From NCBI RefSeq assembly GCF_030418125.1, contig NZ_JAUHTR010000006.1, positions 1 through 64,000 on the forward strand: DNA of 64,000 bases, written 5' to 3'. Origin of the DNA: Fictibacillus fluitans (GTDB taxonomy: Bacteria; Bacillota; Bacilli; Bacillales; Fictibacillaceae). Below the pieces are notes generated by a model, which saw nothing but the letters and a program-made list of their open reading frames with translations, was not told the origin of the DNA and did not search any database. Shown piece after piece: positions 15,082-24,954 of the stretch (its first letter is position 1; each line of letters begins with the position of its first letter). A program made the translations under genes and the position numbers.

Positions 15082-16632
15082 TTATAACGGGATATTGCCA
15101 TGTTTCTTCCAGGGCCGTTCCTCCTGCTTTGTGCGCAGCATTTCAAGAGCCTGGATGCACTTGATCCTTGTATCACGAGGGTCAATCACATCGTCAACCA
15201 TGCCTCTTGCGGCTGCTACATACGGATTGGCAAACTTCGTGCGGTATTCATCAATTTTAGCCTGCCTGGTCGCTTCGGGATTCTCGCTCTGTTCAATTTC
15301 TTTTGCAAAAATAATATTGGCAGCCCCCTGGGGACCCATTACGGCGATTTCTGCATTCGGCCAGGCGAAAACCAGATCGGCTCCGATCGATTTGCTGTTT
15401 AAAGCCACATAAGCGCCACCGTATGCCTTGCGGGTGATTACGGTAATTTTCGGAACAGTAGCCTCGGAATACGCATAAAGAATTTTCGCTCCGTGTCTTA
15501 TGATTCCGCCGTGCTCCTGTTTAATTCCTGGAAAAAATCCCGTGACGTCCTCAAAGGTGATGATTGCAATATTGAAAGAATCACAAAACCGAATAAAGCG
15601 TGAGGCTTTATCCGAAGAATCAATATCAAGACCTCCTGCCATCACTTTTGGCTGATTACATACTAATCCTACCACTTCTCCCTTGATCCTTGCAAAACCG
15701 ACGACTATATTTCTCGCAAAATGGGCGTGAACCTCCAAAAATGTTTCCTCATCTACCACTTGCTCGATTACTTTTCGTACATCGTATGGTTTGGTTGCAT
15801 CAACAGGTACCACTTCGGCAATATCAGGAAGATCATCGCTTGCTTGCGGATTCCCTTCCTTGATTTGGGACTTTTCCTTATTATTCTGGGGAAGCAGTTC
15901 CACCAAATCCCTTACCTGTTCAAGGACCTCCGCCTCTGTTTCGCCCATAAAATGAGCATTTCCGCTTTTTGAGCTGTGAACTTTTGCTCCTCCTAGATCC
16001 TCAGAAGAGATTTTTTCCCCTGTCACCGTCTCAATTACTTTTGGCCCCGTAATGAACATCTGGCTTGTCTTTTCCACCATAAATACAAAATCCGTGATTG
16101 CCGGTGAATAAACCGCTCCTCCTGCACACGGTCCAAGGATCACCGATATTTGGGGAATAACTCCCGAGTAGATGGAGTTTCGGTAGAAAATTTGTCCATA
16201 GCCATCGAGCGATACGACCCCTTCCTGGATCCGTGCCCCGCCCGAATCATTTAATCCAATGAACGGTGTGCCGCTCTTGGCTGCAAGGTCCATTACATTG
16301 GCAATTTTATGAGCATGCATTTCGCCAAGCGCACCGCCAAAAACAGTGAAATCCTGAGCAAACAGATAAACCGGACGGCCATGAATCTTTCCATAACCCG
16401 TAACCACACCTTCACCAGGGGCTTTCATATTTTCCAGGCCAAAATCAGTACAGCGGTGTTCAATGAAGGGATTCAGTTCAATGAAGCTGCCTTCATCCAG
16501 CAGCAGGTCAATTCTTTCTCTCGCCGTTAATTTTCCCCGTTCATGCTGCTTGTCGATTTTATCGTCTCCGCCGCCAAGCTCGATTTCACGTTTTCTGTCA
16601 TACAGCTCATCCATTTTATCGTACATATCCAT
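15082..16632 (-). CDS. yqjD: Acyl-CoA carboxylase carboxyltransferase (propionyl-CoA type)
   Basis: A 516-residue carboxyltransferase of the propionyl-CoA carboxylase beta / methylmalonyl decarboxylase alpha type. Both crotonase-like halves are present. The N-terminal oxyanion region is GLNDSGGARIQEGV and GPCAGGAVYSP. The C-terminal one is VTGFFPGIKQEHGGIIRHGAK and RKAYGGAYVAL. The ATG at 16632 starts one base after the upstream TAA. The frame beyond it to 16725 lies inside the previous gene. It sits with mutase and epimerase, so propionyl-CoA carboxylation is most likely. No biotin-carboxylase subunit is in the operon. Confidence 0.88.
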   Translation of the reverse strand: MDMYDKMDELYDRKREIELGGGDDKIDKQHERGKLTARERIDLLLDEGSFIELNPFIEHRCTDFGLENMKAPGEGVVTGYGKIHGRPVYLFAQDFTVFGGALGEMHAHKIANVMDLAAKSGTPFIGLNDSGGARIQEGVVSLDGYGQIFYRNSIYSGVIPQISVILGPCAGGAVYSPAITDFVFMVEKTSQMFITGPKVIETVTGEKISSEDLGGAKVHSSKSGNAHFMGETEAEVLEQVRDLVELLPQNNKEKSQIKEGNPQASDDLPDIAEVVPVDATKPYDVRKVIEQVVDEETFLEVHAHFARNIVVGFARIKGEVVGLVCNQPKVMAGGLDIDSSDKASRFIRFCDSFNIAIITFEDVTGFFPGIKQEHGGIIRHGAKILYAYSEATVPKITVITRKAYGGAYVALNSKSIGADLVFAWPNAEIAVMGPQGAANIIFAKEIEQSENPEATRQAKIDEYRTKFANPYVAAARGMVDDVIDPRDTRIKCIQALEMLRTKQEERPWKKHGNIPL

Positions 16633-16633
16633 T

Positions 16634-17482
16634 TTAAGAAGCGCCTCCTTCAAGTTCCGTTTTATCACACAGCTCCAACAGCACCTTGTGTGTGGAAGAA
16701 GGATGAATAAATGCGATAGAAGCACCGCCGGCCCCTTTCACCGGTTCTTCCTGAATCATTTTGATGCCTGCCTGTTTAAGCTCTCCGATCCGCTCTGAAA
16801 TTCCTTCGACACCGAGGGCAACATGATGAACCCCCTGCCCCCTTTTTGTGATGAACTGACGGATCGGACTCTCATCACTTAATGGTTCAAGCAGTTCAAG
16901 GCGGCTTTCGCCAATTTTAATAAAAGCCACCTTTACCTTTTGAGAAGGCACTTCTTCAATGGCTTCGAGCTTTAAACCGAGGGTATTCACGTAAAACGGA
17001 AGTACTTCATCCAAGGATTCAACGGCTATGCCGATATGATCGATCTTTTTCGGAGCTTCCATGCCTGTTGAAGCGGGAAGACCGTCACGGGCACGAACAG
17101 CTGCCTCAATAAACTTTGCCGTTTCAATGGTGGGTGTGCCCGGTGTAAATATTTTTTGAACGCCTGCCGATTCAAGAAACGGGATATCTTCCCATGGAAT
17201 TACCCCGCCGGCAATGACGATGATATCATCAGCTCCGCGTTCTTTTAAAAGGGCCATCACTTCCGGAAACAGTTCGTTATGTGCACCTGAAAGACATGAT
17301 AAGCCGATGGCATCCACATCCTCCTGCACGGCCGCCGCCACGATTTGCTGCGGCGTCTGGCGAAGTCCTGTATAGATAACCTCCATGCCATAATCACGAA
17401 GGGCCTGAGAAATAACCAGTGCTCCCCTGTCATGCCCGTCAAGGCCAGGTTTGGCAACCAGCACACGTATCTTCTTGTTCAT
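16634..17482 (-). CDS. Fusion: mutase B12-binding domain + methylmalonyl-CoA epimerase
   Basis: A 282-residue two-domain protein. Residues 1 to about 135 are the cobalamin-binding domain of methylmalonyl-CoA mutase: DGHDRG carries the cobalt-ligating histidine, then SCLSGAH and AGGVIPWED. Residues about 145-282 are a glyoxalase-fold methylmalonyl-CoA epimerase: [35 protein letters not shown], and a final LLELCDK with the metal ligand glutamate. The fused protein would provide the B12 domain for the separate catalytic subunit upstream and also convert the D to the L isomer. In B. subtilis, YqjC is only an epimerase. It lies 21 nt after the mutase. Confidence 0.88.
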   Translation of the reverse strand: MNKKIRVLVAKPGLDGHDRGALVISQALRDYGMEVIYTGLRQTPQQIVAAAVQEDVDAIGLSCLSGAHNELFPEVMALLKERGADDIIVIAGGVIPWEDIPFLESAGVQKIFTPGTPTIETAKFIEAAVRARDGLPASTGMEAPKKIDHIGIAVESLDEVLPFYVNTLGLKLEAIEEVPSQKVKVAFIKIGESRLELLEPLSDESPIRQFITKRGQGVHHVALGVEGISERIGELKQAGIKMIQEEPVKGAGGASIAFIHPSSTHKVLLELCDKTELEGGAS

Positions 17483-17503
17483 TGTTCATCCACTCCTGTC
17501 TGT

Positions 17504-19147
17504 CTATACTCCCGCGTACTCTCCAAACTCTTCCCGAAGAATGCCGCAAATTTCTCCAATCGTGCAATAATCACGTACACAGTCCACAATAAGCGGCATC
17601 AGGTTTTCAGTCCCCTTTGCGCCTTGCCGCAACGCCTCCAACCGAGCGCTCGCTCGGTTCTGATCCCTGGTATTCCGCAGCTTTGTCAGTTTTTCCTTCT
17701 GTTTTTCGCCCAGGGTTGGATCCACCCTTAACAGCTCCGGCCTTACTTCATTTTCAAGGGTGAACGAATTCATCCCAACAATGATTTCTTCCCCTTTTTC
17801 AATCGCCTTTTGGGTTTCGTAGGCTGTATGATGAATCTCCCGCTGCATATATCCTTGCTCAACGGCTGCCACCGCTCCGCCAAGGGATTCAATTTTCTCA
17901 AGATATTTTCCAACCTCTTCTTCCATATGGTCCGTCAAGTGTTCCACATAATACGAACCGGCCAGAGGGTCTACCGTGTCTGCTACTCCGCTTTCATGTG
18001 CGATGATTTGCTGTGTTCTAAGCGCAATTCTGGCAGAATCTTCGGTAGGAAGCGCCAGGGCCTCATCCCTTGAGTTGGTGTGCAAACTCTGTGTTCCTCC
18101 CATAACTGCAGCCAGTGCCTGCAGAGTCACCCTGACAATATTATTGTCCGGCTGCTGTGCGGTTAAGGTTGATCCCCCCGTCTGGGTATGAAAGCGCAGC
18201 TGCCAGCTTTTAGGATTTTGGGCGCCGTATGTATCTTTCATCAACTTGGCCCATATTCTCCTGGCAGCACGGAATTTGGCGACTTCTTCGAAAAATTGAT
18301 TATGGGCATTGAAGAAAAATGCCAGTCTCGGTGCAAAATCATCAATATTTAAACCTGCTTCAATCGCAGCATCCACATAAGCTTTGCCATTGGCAATGGT
18401 AAAAGCAAGCTCCTGGACTGCATTCGCTCCAGCTTCCCGGATATGATAGCCTGAAATGCTGATTGTATTCCATTTTGGCACCTGTTCTTTGCAATAGGCA
18501 AAAATATCAGTAATCAGCCTCATGGAAGGCTTGGGAGGAAAAATATAGGTTCCTCTTGCAATATATTCTTTTAAAATATCATTTTGAATGGTTCCGGATA
18601 TCTTTTCCGGCGAGATGCCCTGTTTTTCAGCTACCACAATATACATGGCAAGAAGTACGGATGCAGGGGCATTAATCGTCATCGATGTGCTTACCTGATC
18701 CAGGGGAATCTCTCGTAAAAGCGCTTCCATATCTTCCAGCGAATCGATAGCGACTCCTACTTTTCCCACTTCCCCTTTAGACATGGAATGGTCAGAATCG
18801 TAGCCAATCTGTGTCGGCAGATCAAAAGCAACGGAAAGCCCGGTTTGCCCCTGCTTCAAAAGGTAGCGAAACCGTTTGTTCGTCTCTTCGGCTGATCCGA
18901 ACCCCGCATACTGCCTCATGGTCCAGTAGCGTGCCCGGTACATAGTTGGCTGTATGCCCCGTGTATAAGGATATTCGCCCGGAAGGCCGAGTTTCTCTAT
19001 ATCATAGTCTTCCCGGTCAGCACCATATAAACGGCTGACTTCAAATTTGGAACTGGTCTCGAATCGTTCCTTTCTCTCCGGAAACCGCTGCATGCTTTTC
19101 TCTGTGGCCAGCTTCCACTTTTTCACTTGCTCTTGATGTTTTATCAT
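17504..19147 (-). CDS. mcmA: Methylmalonyl-CoA mutase, catalytic chain
   Basis: A 547-residue TIM-barrel catalytic chain without the usual C-terminal B12 domain, which is encoded next door. [19 protein letters not shown] carries the active-site tyrosine. [13 protein letters not shown] keeps the arginine typical of methylmalonyl rather than isobutyryl specificity, and [10 protein letters not shown] has the active-site histidine. It converts L-methylmalonyl-CoA to succinyl-CoA. The ATG at 19147 follows CAGGAGGC. It leads a probable operon with the epimerase fusion, yqjD and yqjE. B. subtilis 168 has no such mutase. Confidence 0.9.
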   Translation of the reverse strand: MIKHQEQVKKWKLATEKSMQRFPERKERFETSSKFEVSRLYGADREDYDIEKLGLPGEYPYTRGIQPTMYRARYWTMRQYAGFGSAEETNKRFRYLLKQGQTGLSVAFDLPTQIGYDSDHSMSKGEVGKVGVAIDSLEDMEALLREIPLDQVSTSMTINAPASVLLAMYIVVAEKQGISPEKISGTIQNDILKEYIARGTYIFPPKPSMRLITDIFAYCKEQVPKWNTISISGYHIREAGANAVQELAFTIANGKAYVDAAIEAGLNIDDFAPRLAFFFNAHNQFFEEVAKFRAARRIWAKLMKDTYGAQNPKSWQLRFHTQTGGSTLTAQQPDNNIVRVTLQALAAVMGGTQSLHTNSRDEALALPTEDSARIALRTQQIIAHESGVADTVDPLAGSYYVEHLTDHMEEEVGKYLEKIESLGGAVAAVEQGYMQREIHHTAYETQKAIEKGEEIIVGMNSFTLENEVRPELLRVDPTLGEKQKEKLTKLRNTRDQNRASARLEALRQGAKGTENLMPLIVDCVRDYCTIGEICGILREEFGEYAGV

Positions 19148-19260
19148 ATGGCTGCCTCCTGTCACCTATCATTCGACATTTTCTTACCTATTCATTACTT
19201 TCTTTTTGAAAACGCTTTTTCCTTCTTTTTTCTCAAATTAAAGAGAAATCGCAGGAATTC

Positions 19261-19289
19261 TTGAGACATGACTCAATTCCTTGTACAAT
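19261..19289 (+). promoter_or_regulatory. Sigma-A promoter for prli42
   Basis: TTGAGA (19261-19266), 17 nt, TACAAT (19284-19289). It is divergent from the mutase operon. Confidence 0.75.
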
Positions 19290-19312
19290 AACAATGAATA
19301 AGGAGGGTTGGT

Positions 19313-19405
19313 ATGTCTCAAAAAGTGATTAAGACCGTTGTTTTTATCATGCTGGCATCCTTGCTGCTGACAACCTTGCTGACCGGAATCAGCGCATTTT
19401 TTTAA
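19313..19405 (+). CDS. prli42: Prli42-like stressosome membrane anchor
   Basis: A 30-residue single-span membrane peptide: a short basic N-terminus (MSQKVIK) and a hydrophobic helix ending TTLLTGISAFF. This matches Prli42, which anchors the stressosome to the membrane in Listeria and is conserved in Firmicutes. AAGGAGGG lies 6 nt before the ATG, with a good promoter and a terminator, so it is a complete one-gene unit. If correct, it links membrane stress to sigma-B activation, and a sigma-B-like promoter lies 13 kb away at 6054. Confidence 0.8.
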   Translation: MSQKVIKTVVFIMLASLLLTTLLTGISAFF

Positions 19406-19416
19406 TAAGAGATAAA

Positions 19417-19441
19417 AAAATAAGCCTTTCCGGCTTATTTT
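19417..19441. terminator. Bidirectional terminator
   Basis: Stem AATAAGCC (19419-19426) with GGCTTATT (19432-19439), A-rich before and T-rich after, between convergent prli42 and yqjA. Confidence 0.9.
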
Positions 19442-19448
19442 TTTTTAG

Positions 19449-20408
19449 CTATATATCGCTTTTCTTAAACGTTTTTTTGATGAGAAGGTAGCGTTCGATT
19501 TCATTTAGAAGGTGAATCAGCTTAGATCGGGTTTCAAATTCTGCCCGGTCTTTCGGCAAATCCATCTCACGGAATTTTTTTCTCATCTTTTCAATGCTGT
19601 CCAGGTAAATCACCGCTGTATTTCCGGGATGGACGGCCTCACTAAGTTCTCCGAAGAAATCACCGAGAATATAGCCCTGTATATACCGCTCGTCAATGGA
19701 TGACAGGATGGGGATCATCCTTTCAATCAGCTCCAGTTGCTTTTCCCTCATTTTGAAATAATGATAGTACTCATTCTCATAACGCACGGTATGGTTCTCA
19801 ACATCGCGGAACGCCAGATCTTTTCCTTCATCAATCAGCTCTGCTGACCTCGTGATCTCTTTTCCGTCCCACAAATGCTCGTGATCATATAGATAGGCAC
19901 GAAACTCAAGAAAGATGGCTTTAAACTGATCTTCCAGTTCCCTTTGAATTTTTTTAAGTGAAGTCTCCATGCTCGGCATATAGAGATTGACCAGAAGCGC
20001 CATACCGATTCCGATGGTAATCAGGGCCACTTCATTGCCGGCCGCCTTCCAGCTGATATATTCAAGGGTATACAGATGAAGGATGATAACCGAGCTTGTA
20101 ATGATGCCTTCTTTTAAATTCAAAGCAACCAGTACGGGAATAAACAGCAGAATCAATAGACCGATGCTCCAGGGATGGTAACCAAGTACGGTGAAAAAAA
20201 CGGCCGCGAAGACAATGCCGATGAGACAGGCCGCAAAACGCTCCCAGGAAGTGATAAGGGAACGCTTCTGGGTTACTTTGACACACAGAATCGTCAGAAT
20301 TCCGGCCGAGCTGTAAAACTCAAGGCCCAGCCATTGAGCGATTCCGATCGCAACTGCCGTTCCAATTGCTGTTTTTATTGTTCTGTAGCCGACTTTAATG
20401 GCGGGCAT
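19449..20408 (-). CDS. yqjA: Membrane protein YqjA (aromatic acid exporter-like)
   Basis: A 319-residue membrane protein with an N-terminal block of about four to five membrane helices (residues 5-130). A soluble helical C-terminal domain rich in charged residues follows (SLKKIQRELEDQFKAI onward). This layout is the DUF939/aromatic acid exporter family. The motif SSAGILTILCVKVTQKRS near residue 34 is typical. The ATG at 20408 has GAAAGGAAG 6 nt upstream. The ATG at 20429 is too close to its purine tract. Its position beside the art genes matches B. subtilis. The exported substrate is not known. Confidence 0.85.
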   Translation of the reverse strand: MPAIKVGYRTIKTAIGTAVAIGIAQWLGLEFYSSAGILTILCVKVTQKRSLITSWERFAACLIGIVFAAVFFTVLGYHPWSIGLLILLFIPVLVALNLKEGIITSSVIILHLYTLEYISWKAAGNEVALITIGIGMALLVNLYMPSMETSLKKIQRELEDQFKAIFLEFRAYLYDHEHLWDGKEITRSAELIDEGKDLAFRDVENHTVRYENEYYHYFKMREKQLELIERMIPILSSIDERYIQGYILGDFFGELSEAVHPGNTAVIYLDSIEKMRKKFREMDLPKDRAEFETRSKLIHLLNEIERYLLIKKTFKKSDI

Positions 20409-20496
20409 AGCTGTCTTCCTTTCTTGCATTTTCCTTTATACAATACTTATTATCTTGCAGGACAAACAAAAAAAGCGCAAGTTTCTTCCAAGCCTA

Positions 20497-20524
20497 AAAA
20501 AGAAGAGACCCCGCAAGGTCTCTT
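20497..20524 (-). terminator. Terminator after the amino-acid ABC operon
   Basis: Stem AAGAGACC (20503-20510) with GGTCTCTT (20517-20524), then a T-run on the minus strand. It overlaps the stop of the ATPase gene. Confidence 0.85.
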
Positions 20525-21245
20525 ATAGAACTTTTTCAAGAAATGCTTGTGCTCGTTCACTTTTTGGCTGAGCAAAAAATTCGGCCGGTTTCGCATCTTC
20601 CACAAGAATACCGTCATCAAGAAACAATACCCGGTCTGCGACTTCTTTTGCAAAGCCCATTTCATGGGTCACGATCGCCATGGTCATTCCGCTTTGTGCA
20701 AGTGATTTCATGACATCAAGAACTTCTTTTACCATTTCAGGATCAAGTGCAGAAGTAGGTTCATCAAAAAGCATCACTTCCGGGTTCATGGCCAGCGCCC
20801 GGGCAATGGCCACACGCTGTTTCTGGCCGCCGGAAAGCCTGCCCGGATATTCTCCTTCTTTGTCCTCAAGTCCCACTCTTTTCAGCAATTCTCTGGCCGC
20901 GGCCTCTGCTTCGCGCTTTGGTGTCTTGTTCACTGTAACAGGTGCATATGCCAGATTTTCAAGAACGGTCATGTGCGGAAACAGGTGAAAATGCTGAAAA
21001 ACCATACCGATCTTCTTGCGCACCTGCTGGATTTTGGACGCCTGGGTTGTGACCTCCTGGTCCTTGAACCATACTTTTCCTTCTGTCGGTTCCTCCAGCA
21101 TGTTGATGCAGCGGAGGAAGGTAGATTTACCGGACCCTGAAGGCCCGATCACAGCCACGACTTCCCCCTGTGCGATTTCGGTCGAAATGCCTTTTAGAAC
21201 TTCATTTTTTCCAAATGTTTTATGCAGGTTTTCTATTTTAATCAC
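20523..21245 (-). CDS. artM: Amino-acid ABC transporter ATP-binding protein
   Basis: A 240-residue ABC ATPase of the polar amino-acid family. Walker A is GPSGSGKST, the signature [15 protein letters not shown], Walker [13 protein letters not shown], then the H-loop VTHEMGFA. It powers import through the fused permease upstream. The start is GTG at 21245, overlapping the end of that gene by 8 nt, with AAGGAG upstream, so translation is probably coupled. Position next to yqjA and brxB corresponds to B. subtilis artM (yqiZ), an arginine transporter. Specificity here is inferred from that synteny. Confidence 0.9.
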   Translation of the reverse strand: MIKIENLHKTFGKNEVLKGISTEIAQGEVVAVIGPSGSGKSTFLRCINMLEEPTEGKVWFKDQEVTTQASKIQQVRKKIGMVFQHFHLFPHMTVLENLAYAPVTVNKTPKREAEAAARELLKRVGLEDKEGEYPGRLSGGQKQRVAIARALAMNPEVMLFDEPTSALDPEMVKEVLDVMKSLAQSGMTMAIVTHEMGFAKEVADRVLFLDDGILVEDAKPAEFFAQPKSERAQAFLEKVL

Positions 21246-22704
21246 CGCGGCTCATTCTCCTTTCAAGCATGCGTCCAAGAACCGTTAATGTCATCACCAT
21301 GAGATAATATATGATACCAGCTGTAATCAGCGGTTCAAAGTAACGATAAGTGTCTGCACCTACAATTTGGGCACGCCTCATAATATCCGTCGTACCAATT
21401 ACGGCAATGATGGCGGATTCTTTTGTCAGTGTAATAAATTCGTTCATCAGTGCCGGCAATATATTTTTTAATGCCTGCGGCAAAATGATCTGGCGCATCA
21501 TGGAACCGTATGAAACACCGAGTGCCATGGAAGCCTCCCGCTGTCCTTTGTCCACTCCGTTAATTCCTGCACGGATAATTTCCGAAACATAGGCTGCGGA
21601 ATTCAAGCCAAAAGTCAGCACACCGGCCAGGAACGGTTCGATTTTATAACCCGTCAGCTGAGGCGTGGCATTATAAATAATCAAAAGCTGAAGAATAAGA
21701 GGTGTACCCCGGAAAATCGATGTATAAGCGTCAGCTCCCCAGCGGAGAACCTTTACCTTGCTGATTTTAAACAGCGCAAGGATAGTTCCCAGTACAAACC
21801 CTAACAGAATGGACACGACCACAAATTTCAGAGTGGTCAGAATCCCCTTTAAGATGTATGGAATGGAAGGCATGATGGTTGAAAAATCGACGATCGACTT
21901 TTTTTCTGCCTTTTTTTCTGTTTTCGGTTCAAACCATTTCTTCGCGTATTGGTCGAGCTCTCCATTTTTCTTCATGGATGCAATTTCTTTGTTGAACTTC
22001 TCTGTCAGGCCACTGCCTTTTTGGAAGGCTACCGCCGAACCTGCAGAAGCGGAACCCGGGATGACAAACGAACTGAGATCCGGGTTTTTGTTCAAATATT
22101 CAATGGCCACTCCATCTTCAATAACGGCCGCATTAAAACGTTTGGACATAATTTCCTGTACAAGATCCGGTACTTTATTTCTTTTTTCAATGGATACATT
22201 GTCCACTTTGTCCGCGATTTTTTTCGCTTCTTTTTCCTGTATGGAACCCAGCTGCACACCAATGGCTTTTCCTTTGAGGTCCTCAATCTTTTTGATTTTC
22301 GGATCGTCGGTTACAATCAGCTGTTTCGCTTTATAATAGGTATCGGAAAAATCGACTTTTTGTTTTCTTTCAGCATTTGGCGTCATTCCCGCCATAACGA
22401 AATCAACCCGCTTTGCATCCAAAGCAGGGACAAGACCATTAAAGTCCATATCCTTGATTTCAAGATTATAGCCAAGCTTGTCCGCAATATGTCTGGCCAC
22501 ATCGATATCAAAGCCGATAATTTTATTGCCCTTGGCCGTATCAATATACTCATATGGCGCATAGTCAGCCGATGTTCCCATGACTAACGTTTTGTTATGT
22601 TTCTCCTTTGCTGCTGCTTTATGCTGGCCTGGCAGCACATTTCCCGCCAGACTGAAAACGAGCAGCAGCACCAGTGTAAGCAGCACATGCGTCTTTTTAA
22701 ACAT
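21238..22704 (-). CDS. Fused substrate-binding protein and permease of amino-acid ABC importer
   Basis: A 488-residue fusion. Residues 1 to about 33 form a signal peptide. Residues about 37-265 are a type II solute-binding domain ([39 protein letters not shown]). From about 283 a permease domain has the [20 protein letters not shown] start, [14 protein letters not shown], and the EAA loop [20 protein letters not shown]. In B. subtilis these are separate (ArtP and ArtQ). The layout resembles lactic acid bacterial GlnP. The binding domain stays tethered outside the membrane. The likely promoter lies near 22760-22790 (TTCACT-N18-TATATT, moderate match). Confidence 0.88.
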   Translation of the reverse strand: MFKKTHVLLTLVLLLVFSLAGNVLPGQHKAAAKEKHNKTLVMGTSADYAPYEYIDTAKGNKIIGFDIDVARHIADKLGYNLEIKDMDFNGLVPALDAKRVDFVMAGMTPNAERKQKVDFSDTYYKAKQLIVTDDPKIKKIEDLKGKAIGVQLGSIQEKEAKKIADKVDNVSIEKRNKVPDLVQEIMSKRFNAAVIEDGVAIEYLNKNPDLSSFVIPGSASAGSAVAFQKGSGLTEKFNKEIASMKKNGELDQYAKKWFEPKTEKKAEKKSIVDFSTIMPSIPYILKGILTTLKFVVVSILLGFVLGTILALFKISKVKVLRWGADAYTSIFRGTPLILQLLIIYNATPQLTGYKIEPFLAGVLTFGLNSAAYVSEIIRAGINGVDKGQREASMALGVSYGSMMRQIILPQALKNILPALMNEFITLTKESAIIAVIGTTDIMRRAQIVGADTYRYFEPLITAGIIYYLMVMTLTVLGRMLERRMSRGD

Positions 22705-22885
22705 TCGTTATCCCCCAACTCTCTCATTAGTCTCTATTTGAAATTTATGCACTCATATTTATTCAATATAATGCATTTTAACACAAAAAGTGAAGAAAGC
22801 TAGTTTTTTGATAATTCAGAATGTATTTCTATGCATTCTTATGTATAATCTTTACAGTGAGATTTTTTTTATTTTTAATTTTTTT

Positions 22886-22983
22886 AAAACAAAAAACGTC
22901 CCTGTCGTTTCAAAAAACAAAAACGCCCCTGTCGTTTCAAAAACAAAAACGCCCCTGTCGTTTCAAAAACAAAAACGCCCCTG
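22886..22983. repeat. 26-bp tandem repeat of terminator-like units
   Basis: About 3.7 copies of a 26-27 bp unit (22886-22911, 22912-22938, 22939-22964, 22965-22983). On the minus strand each unit has a GGGGCG core followed by a T-rich tract. AAACG and CGTTT in each unit can form a short hairpin. The unit equals the 3' arm plus T-run of the brxB terminator just upstream, so it looks like a multiplied terminator tail. The 309-nt gap 22705-23013 holds this and the art promoter. Confidence 0.85.
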
Positions 22984-23008
22984 ACCAGGATTCTGGACAA
23001 GAGCGTTT
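22971..23008 (-). terminator. Terminator of brxB
   Basis: On the minus strand a 15-bp stem (23008-22994 with 22987-22973) has one mismatch and two or three G-U pairs, followed by TTTTTGTTTTT. It lies 5 nt after the brxB stop codon. Confidence 0.8.
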
Positions 23009-23013
23009 CTATC

Positions 23014-23445
23014 TTATTTACAATAGGTGTTAAATGCCTCAATCAGCTTATTGACGACTTCCATTGGCTCGTGGCCTTCAATTTCATGGCGTTGCACCAT
23101 CATTTGAATCTCCCCGTCTTTCATAAGTGCAAACGAAGGAGAAGAAGGAGGATAACCTGTAAAATAAGATCTCGCATGTTCCGTTGCTTCTTTATCCTGA
23201 CCGGCAAACACAGTAACGAGCTGATCTGGACGTACGCCTTGCTTCACGGAATAGGAAGCAGCAGGACGCGCAATGCCGCCGGCGCAGCCGCATACTGAGT
23301 TAACCATCACTAATGTTGTTCCTGATGTGGCAAATGCCTTATCGACATCGTCAGGTGTAGTTAACTGGATATATCCCGCTTCCACGATTTCCTGCCGGGC
23401 GGCTTCCACCGCGTCGTTCATGAAAAAATTAAAGTTTAAATTCAT
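23014..23445 (-). CDS. brxB: Bacilliredoxin BrxB
   Basis: A 143-residue bacilliredoxin of the YphP/YqiW family, which removes bacillithiol from S-bacillithiolated proteins after oxidative stress. The active site is the CXC motif in [14 protein letters not shown] (about residues 52-65). The C-terminal [16 protein letters not shown] is conserved in the family. The ATG at 23445 follows AAAGGGGAG. A promoter and terminator flank it, so it is a single-gene unit between the bkd and art operons. It implies that the cell uses bacillithiol. Confidence 0.92.
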   Translation of the reverse strand: MNLNFNFFMNDAVEAARQEIVEAGYIQLTTPDDVDKAFATSGTTLVMVNSVCGCAGGIARPAASYSVKQGVRPDQLVTVFAGQDKEATEHARSYFTGYPPSSPSFALMKDGEIQMMVQRHEIEGHEPMEVVNKLIEAFNTYCK

Positions 23446-23467
23446 AGCAGACTCCCCTTTCAGCCTT

Positions 23468-23495
23468 ATTTTACCCGTTTTCTTCCTTAATACAA
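23468..23495 (-). promoter_or_regulatory. Candidate brxB promoter
   Basis: Minus strand TTGTAT (23490-23495), 16 nt, TAAAAT (23468-23473). The -35 abuts the bkd terminator stem. Confidence 0.5.
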
Positions 23496-23528
23496 AGAAA
23501 AGACGCTTATCCGAAGCGTCTTTTCTTT
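23494..23528 (-). terminator. Terminator of the ptb-bkd operon
   Basis: A perfect 15-bp stem (AAAGAAAAGACGCTT, 23494-23508, with 23514-23528) and a 5-nt loop, about 70 nt after the bkdB stop. A-rich and T-rich arms provide the U-tract. Confidence 0.92.
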
Positions 23529-23599
23529 AGGGGGTTATGGGGTATGGAGGTGTTGATAGTCACTACATTCCCTTTTTCCCTTGCTATAAACCCTGATTT

Positions 23600-24928
23600 T
23601 TAATAAATTGATGTGTTTTCCGGTGAAATGCTCTCCAGCCGTTTTTTAACAGACGCAAGGAATCGTCCGCACACCAGGCCATCGAGTACACGGTGATCGA
23701 GAGACAGGCACAGGTTAACCATATCACGAACCGCAATCATTCCGTTATTCATCACCACAGGACGTTTAACAATTGATTCTACAGAAAGAATGGCAGCCTG
23801 AGGGTAATTAATGATTGGCGTGGACATGACCGAACCAAAGGAGCCTGTATTATTGACCGTGAACGTTCCACCTTTCATGTCATCAGCACCCAATCGGTTT
23901 GAACGCACTTTATCCGCCAATTCTTTAACTTCTCTGGCAACCCCTTTAATGCTTTTTTCATCCGCACTTTTTATAACGGGCACGTAAAGTGCTGTATCTG
24001 TTGCTACCGCTATGGAGATGTTGATGTCTTTCTTCTGGATAATCTTATCCCCCGCCCACATGGAGTTCAATTGAGGGTACTCTTTAAGGGATTCCACCAC
24101 TGCTTTGATAAAGAATGGAAGAAAGGTCAAATTGTATCCTTCTTTTGATTTGAACTCGTTTTTTACACTGTTGCGGTATTCAACCAGATTCGTGACATCC
24201 ACTTCAACCATGGTCCAGGCATGCGGAGCTTCATGCTTGCTTCTTACCATATTGGCTGCGATTGCTTTTCTTACACCAGTGACCGGAATTTCAATATCAC
24301 CAGGCAAACTTTCAACCGGCGGTGCTGATTTGGGAGCAGACTGCTGCGTTGCCGGAGTTTGCGTTTCAGGTTCTTTTACATTTGCCGCCTCCTGAATTGG
24401 CGCTTCCGCTTTTGGAGCTGTTCCAGGTGATGGAACGGATCCAGATTCAATCAGTTTCAACAGATCCTTGCGGGTAATGCGCCCGCCCATTCCTGTACCT
24501 TCCACCTGGTTTAAGTCAATGCTATGTTCGTCCGCGATGCGGAGTACGGCAGGAGAAAAACGGTTTTTTTCTGATTTGTCACGTTTTGGCCGGCTATCAG
24601 CAGCGTCTGCTGCCTTTACCTCTTGAGTATCATCTTGTTTATCAGGCACAGCTGCTTCCTCTTTTGGTTCAGCCTGGGCATTTCCGCCTTCTGTATCGAT
24701 ATAACAGATCAGCTCGCCTACTGCCAGTGTCTCCCCTTCCTCTGCAGCCAGTTCTTTAATGGTTCCTGTAAAGGAAGAAGGAACTTCGGCATTCACTTTA
24801 TCCGTCATAACTTCAGCAAGCGGGTCATACTTTTTCACCTGATCGCCTGGCTGAACAAGCCATTTGCTGATGGTTCCTTCTGTTACACTCTCCCCGAGCT
24901 GGGGCATTACAATCTTTTCGGTAGCCAT
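23600..24928 (-). CDS. bkdB: Branched-chain 2-oxoacid dehydrogenase E2
   Basis: A 442-residue dihydrolipoyl acyltransferase core of the branched-chain complex. One lipoyl domain has the modified lysine in EVMTDKVNAEVPS (Lys44). A proline- and alanine-rich linker, the peripheral-subunit-binding domain FSPAVLRIADEHSIDL (about 123-138) and a second linker follow. The acyltransferase domain ends in DHRVLDG with its catalytic histidine. It passes the branched acyl group to CoA. It is the last gene of the operon. Confidence 0.93.
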   Translation of the reverse strand: MATEKIVMPQLGESVTEGTISKWLVQPGDQVKKYDPLAEVMTDKVNAEVPSSFTGTIKELAAEEGETLAVGELICYIDTEGGNAQAEPKEEAAVPDKQDDTQEVKAADAADSRPKRDKSEKNRFSPAVLRIADEHSIDLNQVEGTGMGGRITRKDLLKLIESGSVPSPGTAPKAEAPIQEAANVKEPETQTPATQQSAPKSAPPVESLPGDIEIPVTGVRKAIAANMVRSKHEAPHAWTMVEVDVTNLVEYRNSVKNEFKSKEGYNLTFLPFFIKAVVESLKEYPQLNSMWAGDKIIQKKDINISIAVATDTALYVPVIKSADEKSIKGVAREVKELADKVRSNRLGADDMKGGTFTVNNTGSFGSVMSTPIINYPQAAILSVESIVKRPVVMNNGMIAVRDMVNLCLSLDHRVLDGLVCGRFLASVKKRLESISPENTSIY

Positions 24929-24954
24929 CTGATCACCCTCCTTAGCGCTGCTGT

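Noticed and set aside
22886-22983. Short regular repeats that could suggest a CRISPR array
   Set aside because: The units are head-to-tail with no unique spacers and no cas genes nearby. They match the adjacent terminator arm.
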